From the NCBI GenBank assembly GCA_016490735.1, contig JAEMWC010002012.1, forward strand, positions 5,001 through 69,000: a stretch of 64,000 nt of DNA, in the 5' to 3' direction. Positions 34,901-46,900 of this stretch are shown piece after piece. Every line of letters starts with the position of its first letter. The stretch's first letter is position 1. Below the pieces are notes generated by a model, which made no database searches, was not told the DNA's origin, and saw only the letters and a program-made list of their open reading frames with translations. A program made the position numbers and the translations under genes. Origin of the DNA: Pachyseris speciosa (Eukaryota; Cnidaria; Anthozoa; Scleractinia; Pachyseridae).

Positions 34901-37900
34901 TGAAAAAGAATCTTGAACGCTTTGAATTTGGTAGAGATATTGATCGGAGCGAGAGAACGTAGACGCATGAAAATTAGAGCGAAAACCTTTTGGAATAACT
35001 TTAGATTGTAGGCAACGGCCTAGGAAGTTGATGTGATGACTACAAAACCTGGTTTTAGAGAAAATGAGCGTGGCTAAACGGAAAGCTAAATTACCACAAA
35101 AATGGGGAAAAGGAAAAAGATAACTTACCATTTCCTGGCGTAGCTTGGTATCTTCGTCTTCGGTCTCCTGGTCAGAAATCTGTCATTCCAAACGGCAAAG
35201 GTCTTCAAGCATTTAAGTATTTTTTCGATCAACGCACCGTCAATGAACCAAGCTCGGAAACGCTACTCCGCCTAGCTGAACTAGTTTTAACACTTAACTG
35301 TTTCTCTTTCGCTGACAACTATTACAAGCAAATTAATGGTGTAGCGATGGGCACAAAAATGGGACCTAGCTACGCCAATCTTTTTGTAGGTTACGTCGAG
35401 TACCAATACTTCAATCAGTACAACGGTCCTAAACCTGAACTCTACGGTCGCCACATTGACGACTGTATCGGCGCAATTTCGTCTAGCAAGTAGGAAATCA
35501 ATCAATTTATAACCGCCGTTAATTCCTTTCATCCGGCTCTAAAATATACCTGGGAAATTTCGGAAACTTCCCTTGCCTTTCTCGATATCAAAGTTTTTAT
35601 CAGCGGCAACGGTTTATGTACCAGTGTGCACTACAAACCCACCGATTCTCGCAGTTATTTGTTGTATTCATCTTCACATCCATCTCATGTCAAAAACGCC
35701 ATTCCCTATTTTCAATTTCTTAGACTTCGACGTCTATGTAGTGATGACTCTGATTTTTCCAACAAATCAGAGGAAATGTGCCAGTTCTTCGAGAAACGTG
35801 GCTATCCTGATTTTGTGGTTCAATCGGGCCATCACCGCGCCCAGCAGATTGATCAACAGTCAGCACTACAGACGTCACAAAAGGAAAAGAATGACAGAAT
35901 TCCATTCACCCTCACATTTCATCCGCATAATAACCCAGTTAAAGCCATCATTCTTAATAACTTTAAGATACTGCAAAATGATCCACAAACTGCTAGAATC
36001 TTTTCGCAACCACCGCTGATTTCATTCAAACGCGACAAAAATGTAGGTAACTTTCTAGTTAGAAGCGCATTCAAAACAAGTGAACAGCCTGGCACTTTTA
36101 AATGCGCGCGCTCGCGATGCAAAACTTGTCGTTGTGGTATTTTGGGTAGTGATGGTCACGCGATGAAAGAGGGTGCAAATAAACAGTTTAGGAGAGATAT
36201 CTTTGGTGTACGCACGTGTCTTTAACTTTTCCTCACTGTTCGCTTCTGGAACTATTTAGTATATAAAATTGGCGACGAGGATGGGATCCAGAACGTAAAC
36301 AAGGTATACATATGGCTGCAGTCATTGGTAATTTGGGTCCGTTTGACGAGAAGTCTGAGAGGTTTAGCGATTACGCCGATCGATTTGAAGCATACGTCGC
36401 GGCGAATGACATCGATGATGATAAGAAAGTGAATGTTTTTCTGGCTGTTATTGGTCCAGACGCTTATAAGTTGCTGAAGAACTTGTGTGATCCTCACAAT
36501 CCGAATACAAAGACCTTTACGGCGTTGTCGCAGCATTTGCAGGGACATTATGAACCTGCTCCCATTGTGATTGCTGAAAGACACAAGTTCTGGACGGCTA
36601 CACAAGGAGAGAGCGAGAGTGTGACGGAATTCGTCGCCAGATTGAAGAAACTGGCTTCGACATGCAGCTTCGGTAAGTTTCTACTTCAAGCCCTAAGAGA
36701 TAGGCTAGTCTCTGGATTACATCCAAAAATGTCCAGAACTCAGCGTCATCTCTTGTCGATAAGAGATCTGACTTACGCTGTTGCACGTGACAAATGCATT
36801 GCAGATGAAATGGCGGGCAAGGCGAATCTAGAGCACATGGGAGAGTCGGCTAAAAGCGAGGTCAACAAGGTTCAGGATGTTTCTTTCCTAAACAAAAAGA
36901 ACATCACTACTGGATATAATCAAACGCAGAGTGGTGGAAACACCGACAAGTGCAAATCATGTGGAAGTGTGCAGCATAGATCGGAATCTTGCAAATACAG
37001 AAATGCCACGTGTCATCACTGCCAACGCAATGGTCATATTCGTCCGGTGTGTAAAGCCCGATTGTCACAAATGCAGCTAAAAGGAAGATCAAGTGGTCAA
37101 AAGAGTGCTAAGCTGAACAGTTGCGATTGCAACTCAGATGATGAAAGTGTGGGGAGCGATAATCATGTGAGTGAGACGCCTGTGAATGCAGATGAAGTAG
37201 GTGCGGAACTGGAACTGAACACTTGTCGACTGAAATTGTAAACAGCGTTAAACCGTATGTAGTAGATGTTCAGTTAGGTAAGGCACAAGTTAATTGTAAG
37301 ATGGAAGTAGACACGGGAGCATCTCGTTCTACAGTGTCAAAACGTGTGTATGATTCTGTATTATCTGATTATCCCCTTCAGCATCCGGGGGTGATTTTGC
37401 GTAATTATTCAGGTGAAAAGATTCCTGTTGTGGGAAGAATTTCTGTTCCAGTGAAGTATGGTAATCAAGAAGAAATCCTTGATTTAATTGTTGTTGAAGG
37501 AAATCTCCCTGCCCTGTTTGGGCGAGACTGGTTAAGTAGAATAAAACTAGATTGGTAGAACATGTTTGGAGTTAAGGAAGAAGTCGTTGAGAATAAGTTT
37601 TCTGTTCCCAAATCTGAGACCTTTCCGGCAGAATTCAACAGTCTGTTAGAAAAACATAAAGAACTATTCAGCAGTCATGGCTCTGGCATCAAGGGTTTCG
37701 TTGGTTCTTTGAAACTTAAAAAGAGTGCCAAACCAGTGTTTATGAAGGATAGGCCAGTCCCATACTCGCTCGTAGAAAAAGTTGAAAAAGAATATGATCG
37801 ACTAGTGCAGTCAGATATTCTGTATCCGGTATCCTGTAGTAATTGGGCAAGCCCTGTAGTGCATGTCCCTAAATCTGACGGTTCCATAAGAGTGTGTGAG

Positions 37901-40900
37901 GATTATAATGGGATTAATGAGCGCATAGAGGATGATGTGTACAAACTGCCTAATGTGCAAGACATGTTTGCTATGCTATCTCAAGATGGGGCGAGCCCTG
38001 ATAGATTTTCAGTAATTGATTTGGCCAGTGCTTTCAATCAGTTGTTTTTGGATGAAGAGTCGTCTGAATTGCTTACCATCAACACTCGGAAAGGTTTATT
38101 TAAATCCAAGCGATTGTGTTTTGGTGTGAAAACTGCCACTTCTCAGTTTCAGAGAGTGATGGATTCAATCTTGTCAGGTATTAAAGGTGTGTTAGTGAGG
38201 GTAGATGACATTCTGGTGGCAACATCAGGTGGAGTCACTGCTCATATGGGAGTTATCAAACAGGTCTTGAGTAGGTTGCCCAAACACAACGTTAGATTAA
38301 ATGGCCAAAAGTGTCCGTTCTTCCAAGCTCAAGTGAAGTACATGGGACAAATTTTGAGTAAACATGGAATCAGTCCAATTAAGAGCAAGCTGGATGCTAT
38401 TCGATTAGCACATAGACCTCAAGATGTATCCCAGTTGAGATCATTTTTGGGAATGTTGAATTACTACTCAAAATTCATCAAAGACTTTTCATCTAAATTG
38501 CATCCACTGTATGAGCTTCTCAGTAACAAGACTGAGTGGTTTTGGACCAAGGAATGTGAAGCGGCTTTTATATGGGCAAAAGAAGTTCTTTCAAGTGAAC
38601 AGGTTTTGGTCCATTATGACCCCCAAAAACCTCTTCTACTGAGTGTAGATGCCAGTCCATATGGGATTGGAGATGTGTTGAGTCATCGCATGGAAGACGG
38701 CACTGAGCGGCCAGTAGAGTTTGCTTCTCGCACACTAAGTAGTGCCGAAAAGAATTATGCCCAAATAGAAAAAGAGGGATTGGCCATAATTTTTGGTGTT
38801 AAGAGATTTCAGCTTTACCTCTATGGCCGAAAATTTACATTGGTAACAGACCATCAACCCCTTACTCGGATTTTTGGTCCTAAATCTAGTATTCCCCCCT
38901 TGGCTGCAGCTCGTTTGCAGCGTTGGGCAGTTCTCTTGTCTGGATATGACTTTGATATTGTATTCAGAGACTCCGCTGGCAACGCAAATGCAGACTTCTT
39001 CAATCGATTTCCACTATCATCTCAGGCTGATGATGATTTGGATCCAGATGAACACTATATGTGTGCATCTGTGACGGATGACTTGCCCGTAACTGCAGTG
39101 GAGATAGGTGAAGGTACAAAGAAGGATAGCCTTCTTGCAAAAGTGTATGAATATACATCCTCGGGTTGGCCAGGTAGCTGCCCTAGTCCAGAGCTTAAAC
39201 CTTTTTGGGTTCGCAGAGATGAGTTGGCTTTGGAAAATGGATGTCTTTTATGGGGCAGACGGGTCATCATACCATTCAAATTTCAAAAACGCTTGTTGGA
39301 AGAGTTGCATGAGTGCCACCCAGGGATGTGCCGTATGAAAGCACTTGCCAGGTCCTTTGTGTGGTGGCCTGGAATTGACCTTGATGTAGAGGACAAAGTA
39401 AGGCTTTGTAATGTTTGTACTAAGGCACATCAAACCCCTAAGGCAGTTCCCTTATTATTGTGGCCTTGGTCAACTGAACCTTGGCAAAGAATTCATGTTG
39501 ATTATGCTGAGGTCAAGGGTCAACAATTTCTTCTTGTGGTTGACAGCCATTCTAAATGGATGGAAGTCTTTCCTATGAACAGCACTACTGCATATGCTAC
39601 TATAGAGGCCTTAAGAGCTCTGTTTGCTAGATATGGGCTGCCACATGAATTAGTCAGTGACAATGGCCCACAGTTTGTTGCTGGAGAATTTAAAGCATTT
39701 TTGGAGATGAATTGCATCAAGCACACTTTATGCCCTCCTTATCATCCCTCCACTAATGGTTTGGCTGAGAGACATGTTCAGACCCTCAAACACATGTATC
39801 AGTCTTGTCCTGATAAGGGGACCGTTCAGCACAAAGTGGCTGATGTCCTGTTCCGCTACAGAAACACTCCCCACACCACAACAGACAAGACTCCTGCACA
39901 GCTGTTTTTGAAGAGGGAACCCAGAACACACCCCTACTTGGTAAAACCCAGTTTACAAAGGCATGTAGAAAAGAAACAACTTGCTGCAAAGTTGTACAGG
40001 GATGGGCTTAACCCAAAGGTGCGATGTTTTGATTTGTACCAGCCAGTCAGGGTTAAAAACACCAGGGGAGGGAGGGAGAGATGGATACCGGGTACAATTG
40101 TGGCTGTGAAGGGACCAGAAACTTATTTAGTTCGAGTTCCAGGTAACAATCGTCGCTTTGTGCATGCTAATCACTTGATACCTGATGATGCTCGAGGAAT
40201 GAGTACCTATAAGGAAGTGGTCTCACCAGAACTGGTAGAGTATAATCCACCATCAGATTTTCAGAGGGAACCTGTCATTCCCATAACTAGGTCGCAAGTT
40301 CAGTGTGAAGTAGACAATGAGGTTTCTCGCCAGTCTAGTGTTATCTCTTTACCTGTTGTTAATAATGATGGTGATTTAGGAGGCGACCACTGTGTTCACA
40401 GTCCTGATCCACTGATCACCAAAACTAACATGCCCAGTCACTCTGAGTCCAGATCAGGCCAAGTGGTTACACGATCGGGACGGGTGGTCAAGCCTCCCGA
40501 CAGATTGAATTTATAGTAGATTTTTGTAAGTTGCGTTTATGTTAAGAAAACTGTATAGGAAGGAGGAAATGTGGTATTTTGGGTAGTGATGGTCACGTGA
40601 TGAAAGAGGGTGCAAATAAACAGTTTACGAGAGATATCTCTGGTGTACGCACGTGTCTTTAACTTTTCCTCACTGTTCGTTTCTGGAACTATTTAGTATA
40701 CAAAAGTCGTTTCATTCAAAACACTAACAAAATATCGGGCCCTAAGCAATCTGTTAAGATCACTGATCGCTTCACGTGTACCTCCGCAAATGTTATCTAT
40801 GGCATAACCTGCACATTATGCAAAAAGTTATACATCTTTGAAACAGGAAGACGACTAGGTGACCGATTCCGAGAACATCTTCGTGATATTGAGAAAGATG

Positions 40901-43900
40901 ACAAAGACACATCCAAACCTGTCGCTCGGCATTTTAATCTCCCTAGCCATTCCAAACAACACATGTCGATCTCCGGCCTTTCCCTACATCAAGGTACCAC
41001 GGAAAGCCGTAAAAATCTCGAGCAAAAACTGATCTTTCAAATTGGCACTCTTAATCCCCACGGTATCAACGAGCGCTTTTCATTCAATTAATTTATTCCT
41101 GGTTTTCACGTTACCATGTTACCACCAATAGCGTAGCTCCATTTTCTGTATATAAACCATACACAACCCACAATTCCTCGATTCGCTCCGACGAAGGGCT
41201 AACGCTCGAAACGTCAGCTAATCGAATCCCTGTACGGTGGTCAATATACATTATCAACTCCGTTGATAAACCAAGTTTTCGTGTTTCATTCCCTCACCGA
41301 CGCAGCACTACAGTTTCTTTAGAAACTAATCCCCTTTATTTATTTGTTTGTTTGTTTGATTTCTTTTCGATAAAAACGGCGGTTTGAATTAATTACTATT
41401 CTTTGCTTGTAAAAACGTGGTCAGTAGCAACAAACAAAAAGCTCAATCCAAAATGTTACTGTTTCCTGTACAGAGTATATGTGGAGTGGCCATGTTGGAA
41501 TTTGGGAAATGAATTTCATTATTATGCAATTATTTTTGATTGTTTAGACCTCCAACATTGCCGCTCCGCACGTACTTTATAAAAGGATCTACAATTGTCA
41601 TCTTGATTTTGAAGACTGCTACCACTTCGCACGTGACACACAGCTTTGTACAACGAATCAATAAAGCACCTTGATAATTGAATGGGAACAAAATCAAAGA
41701 AAGCGTACCTCCTGGAATTTCACATCCATAGACTTCAGCTCTTATACAGACGGGATTGGTCACTCTTCTCGGCCGTTGAACTAGAATTTGAATGCTCCCT
41801 GCAATAAACGGTTTAGTGACACTGATGCTGCTCCTTCTTGATTTGAAAACTGGCTGCAATGAGAAAAAAACATATTTAATATAATATCAAGATTTTTCAT
41901 TCTAGATGTCAAAAATATATTGAGTTGAAAATAACTTTTTTAAAGCTGATGATTTCTATCCAATAAAATTGATCTTGGTACCAGAACAAAGAATCTGCAT
42001 CTTTGGCTTAGCATCACACAATCATTGTTGCAACCATGTCAAAGCTGAGTGTCTTCACACTTCACGACAAATTTATAGCCATAGCTTCTTTCGTTTTGGG
42101 TTGTTTTTAGTAACATCAGGATAATAAATGGTTTCACTGGGTCTTGATCGACGATTGTAAGCTTTGTTAATACAGGCCCATTTGCACAACAGCGTCGATG
42201 CTGAATATTATAAACCCTGTTTAATAAAAAAGGACCTAAATTTACCTATCTATCCACCTACCTTCCTGCCTGCCCGCCTGCCTAACTACCTGCCTGCCTA
42301 CCTACCTACCTATCTAACTACCAAACCTACCTACCTACCTACCTACCTACTTACTTACATACTGACCTACGATCCTATTCAGTTAAAATTGGCTATCGTG
42401 TGGGTTTTACCTTTTCAGCGTAGAATTCATAGCACATGTGTGAGATGCGACCACCCAGTCCAATAACTCCAATTACACTGGTATCTCGAAGTTCAATCGT
42501 TGCCGCTGTAATTTTGTATTTCTTTGGTAGGTCTATCCTCAATTCGCTTAACTTCTCGTTCTTTGAGCACCAGTATCTGTTTCCACCAAGACGGCCGTGG
42601 TGAGCAGGATGCTCATCAGTTTCACTGGAGGCTATGAAGGAATTGTCTGGAATAGCTCCGCTAATCATTCCAAGAGGAAAACCATGATCGCAAGCTTGGA
42701 ATTTGGAATAACAGAAATGAATTAGCTTAGCTTTAATAAGGTTCGTCAGTTCACACAAAAATCGCTGTTTACTCTCCGTCCGAAGAGTTTTTGAAAACTG
42801 CTCATTTGATTAGATAAAATCAAAAAAGTAGATAAAAGCAAAAATGAAAAAAAAAAAAACCGCGTGGAAATGTTCTGATGTGATATTTCATTTCAAGATA
42901 CGAAGGAGAAAACGTTTTGAAATACATTTGATTACAAAAATGAACGATATTACACGACGTTTTGAAGTCATCTTGACTTCATTTTCAAGTGATAAATGTA
43001 ACGGTCGTTTCAGGTTTAAATTAAGTGGTTGTTTATAACGTCAGGCAACGAATTAGTGCGCGCCTGATGCAATGTTCTAAACAAATACTTTCGCGCGAAT
43101 TGAGTCTGATTGTGTGTTCAACTTCGGTTTCTTCTCACGGATGAAAAGCATTTCGCGGATTAGACAGTCAAGCTTTCCCTGACATTTCTTCAAAACGGAG
43201 AACTGTTTTAAACGTCGTGTAATATCGCTCATTTTTGTAATCAAATATATTCCATTTCTCCCACTAAAATGGTCAAGGTACCCCAAAATGTCCCCACAAT
43301 GTTGGGATGATGGGTATTATACAGGTGTTAGCGTTTTTGTTTTAATTAAAGAATCGACTAAAGGTCCATACAGAAAATTTCGCATTTACTCTCAAGTTAT
43401 CTACCTAACATGTTAAGCAAGTCTCTCTAAAAATATTTTTGATTTTATTGTTTATGAAAAAAGAAAAAAAAAAACGCTTGAAAATGTTAGCATAATGGAC
43501 AAAAAGCCTACACGACTAGTGAGCACACTAGCGGTAAGAGAGTACCCAAGAGGATGCCGTCGTCCTCGTCGTCGTTGTCATCATCATCATCATCATCATC
43601 ATCGTCATCATCATCATCATCATCATCATCATCACTTTATTAAAGTTTCAAATCTTTGTAACCGAGCCCAGATACTATACTACACCTTTTTTCCTTCATC
43701 AACAGAAAATTGAAATTCATTTTAATTTACACGAATTCAATAACATCTTCGGAAGAACATTTTCACGTTTAAATTTTCATTTTAATCACCCTTTGATTCA
43801 TTTGCGCAATCATCATGCTCGTGCACTTTCAATAATTCTGTCGTTTACATTTTTAGACAGCCATTATGGACGGTCATGTACTTGCCACTAATGACTTTCA

Positions 43901-46900
43901 AAAACTGAGGAGAGGGGAGTACTGGAGTACCAGGAGAAAAACCCCACTCGACCCACTTATGACGTCGAGTCCGAGAATCCAACACGAGGGATTCTGGTGG
44001 AAGGAGAGCGCTCTCATCACTGCGCCAACCCTGCTCCCCTCGGCCCAGAGACTGAAATATAAGATGTAGCGTTCTCCAAATAGAAGCTAAACGTAATTCA
44101 CTTCCTTGCGAAACAAAAGCCACTCATAAGTAAAGGAATGTAAGCGAGTGGTGTTTCTTAACTTTCATATATTTTTTTTTCATGATTACGAAACGCAATT
44201 CGGTACAGAAGCCTGTTCAATTGAAGTGACAGGAAAGATTTCGCTACAGCCCCGTAAATTATTTATTCATGTATTATTGTCATTCTATTCCTTACAAACA
44301 AACAGCGAGTGTGAATAGAGTATTTAAATGGAAAAAGAATGCAGAACTGCGTGTGGAGCTGTGCATATTGCTTATTTGTGTTGTAAGCACTAGAAATTAT
44401 CATAGCGCTAGACATTTCTGTGATTAGTAATCCCTAGTTTAGCGACCGTTACAGTAGAAGAGAAAATGAGTTACGCTCGATTTCGAAGGGATGTTTGTTA
44501 ATAAATATATACATTTGATTTCTGCTGAATGTTTCACTTGCGGATTTAGATAGTGATTAAACCAATAAGGAGTAAATGATATCACGTTTTATTTACCTTG
44601 TGCGCAGGTTGGCTTTGTTGGGCTCCACACTCCATCATCACAGCTCATAGCCGAGGAGCCTCGTAACACATAATCGTCCAAACATTCGAATCTGACAACT
44701 GAGCCATGTTGAAAATTGTCTCCAATGGTTCTTCCATGTACCAGATGGCCAGGGTTACGACAAGGTGCTTTCAATACAGAACAAAATCAGAAAAACAAAT
44801 TGAAATTGAAAATTATCTCCAGTGGTTCTTCCATTGGTTAGGGCAGGTTTATAATAAGGAGATTTTAATATAGAAGAATATAAAAAGAAAAAAAAAGAAA
44901 AAGAAAAGCAAAAACAACAAGAACTAAAACAAATCAGTGCAAAACAACAAAAACATTAATGAATATGTTCACAGGTTGGCATTGTTGTGGTCCACACCCT
45001 AATGTAACAACTCATAGCTGCTGAGCTTTTCAACACATAGTCGCCCAAACATTCAAATCTGACGACTGTGCCATGTTGAAAATTGTCTCCAATTGCTTTT
45101 CCATGTACAAGATGGCCAGGGTTATGACAAGGTGCTTTCAATATGGAACAAAATTAGACAATGGAAAGGTAAAAAAAATATGACAAAAAGTTGTTCTGAG
45201 AAGTTTAGAAAAAGGCAAAATATTCTTACACAATTGAACATCGAACAAAAAATTAACTTGTACCACTGAAGTATTTCAATGAAAAATATGCTGCCGGTCA
45301 AATAATCTTTGGGATTAATGGATGATGAAGTTGATTTTTATTAACGTGCTATTATTTGAGTAATGAGTGGAATTACCTGACCCGAAGGTAGCATAGCTAA
45401 TCTGGATCCCGTAAGACTGCAGAAAAATCGTTTAGAACATATATTGCTGAACTCTTGAATGTTTATTCCAGAACATTAGATTGAACTCATTCTAGAACCT
45501 TATGGGTAGAGTGCCAAGTAATGGATATGTAACGGTCATTTTAGTCAGAGGGGATATGGACGCCCTACAGAATAAAATTTTTAACCACAAGGTGAGTAAA
45601 CGTGATTCATGTGGGCGAAGATGACATGGTAGACTAAATCTTGTATAACATGTTCTTTTACTCTTTTCTAGATTTTAACATTCCTAAAGAAAAGGAACGC
45701 GAATAAAAGATAGAGAAACTTGACAAAACAATTAAAACATCAAAAGAACACAAGAAAAACAAACACTTTAGTATGCTTAATCTACTATCTTATAAATACG
45801 TACGCAAAGGAGGCTTAGGGTTTGTTCGAGATCGCTCAGAAAACTAATTTTTCGGCCGAAGAATGACACCAAAAATTGCACTTTTTTGACGTGAAGTTTT
45901 TTAATCCAAAACTTTGTTCAAAAATCCTAAATTCTACACATTACAGCAAACCTCAAGTTCTCTCCTTGGTATCTGCTATGAAACGTTTCTCTGACCTTTT
46001 CTGCCACCACGCTTCAGCCCATTTCTGATGGCCAATCTCGTGTGTCTTAACTGGCCTCGCTCACGCCCGAAAAGAATTCTGGGAGATTTAACCTCGCCGA
46101 GAGCATAAATTCTCCTTCGGTTCACTTCATAGTTTTTCGTGAGCCACCCGGTGCTACCAGGAAAATGTTGCATCGATGAGTATTTTTTACTGGTCAAAAC
46201 TAGCCCAAATTGCCTTGATTGGTACCGGAATCCACTCGCAGAAAGACAAGAGAGATCGGTTCCATTTTGAGTCACCATCATCACAACAGAGCGTGTTTGG
46301 CATCTCCGTCAAAATAAAACCTCCTCTCACCTCTGGTTTCTTTCAAAGGTTCGCCTTTACCCACATTCTAGCTTAATGATGCCAGCCTGGGGGCTTCTGC
46401 AGTGGAAAATGGCTCAGAAAACCACTTAAAAAGCGACAATCTTACCACGCTAGAGCGATTCCACTCAATCGAAAAACAACAGCCTCTCGCGTGCGTCACG
46501 TGACACTGAAGTCTAAGTCCCCAGTATTTCAAGACCGCAGATATTTTGGTAGTAGCTCCTTATATGGAGAAGATAGGTGTCCCAGACTATTAACTGCCCA
46601 AAATGTGTTGAATGAAATAAAAGGCACTTGGGAGAATTCCATTTTGATGTTTACCAATTGTGCGTCATCCTTATGATCCAGCAAGCATGTAAATATGTTA
46701 GGTAGAGTTCGCAGCCTTGTTACATGTTTTTCAAGCTGAAAATCACTAAAATACAGTATTGAAATCAGGTTGGCGGGACCGGAAAAGAGTGAGTTGTCAT
46801 GGGAACTGAATTTTTTAACAGCCGTAGGTGTGTTGCCTTTAGCACTATCAGCCTGCCAAGTTTCAATGATATCTGCTGCAAAATGACCGCGATAGCTCTG

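Larger units (their letters stand above)
32710..35178 (-). mobile_element. Penelope-like element, copy 1 (rearranged)
   Basis: Minus-strand element from 35178 down to 32710. It has an N-terminal exon (35178-35112) and a short intron (GTAAGT at about 35111; acceptor CTAAAACCAG at about 35046). The N-terminal domain follows (35045 to about 34460), then an inverted copy of the element's own 5' end (34277-34455), then RT plus GIY-YIG, and a 3' tail with a hammerhead-like core. The RT finger region between 34460 and 34270 is missing. It forms an inverted pair with 35179-41283. Confidence 0.85.
36133..40705 (+). mobile_element. Ty3/gypsy LTR retrotransposon, nearly intact
   Basis: 4.57 kb with very short LTRs (136 bp), gag, protease and RT-RNase H-integrase in the Ty3/gypsy order. 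A polypurine tract (AGGAAGGAGGAAA, 40557-40569) precedes the 3' LTR. The GTCGT duplication and 96% LTR identity indicate a relatively young insertion into a Penelope element within a host intron. Confidence 0.93.
35179..41283 (+). mobile_element. Penelope-like element, copy 2, split by a gypsy element
   Basis: Plus-strand copy beginning abruptly at CTGTCATTCCAAACGG, within RT motif A. It is nearly identical to copy 1 over RT and GIY-YIG. It is interrupted at 36132/40706 by the LTR element and resumes to the 3' tail. An in-frame TAG at about 35491-35493 breaks RT. Its C-terminus (..NPHGINERFSFN) is intact at 41089. Confidence 0.85.

Noticed and set aside
33382..36019. 148-codon frames on both arms of the Penelope palindrome
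   Set aside because: The same out-of-frame shadow of the RT/GIY-YIG coding sequence in both arms.
43495..43713. His-rich open frame
   Set aside because: Translation of the (CAT)n microsatellite.
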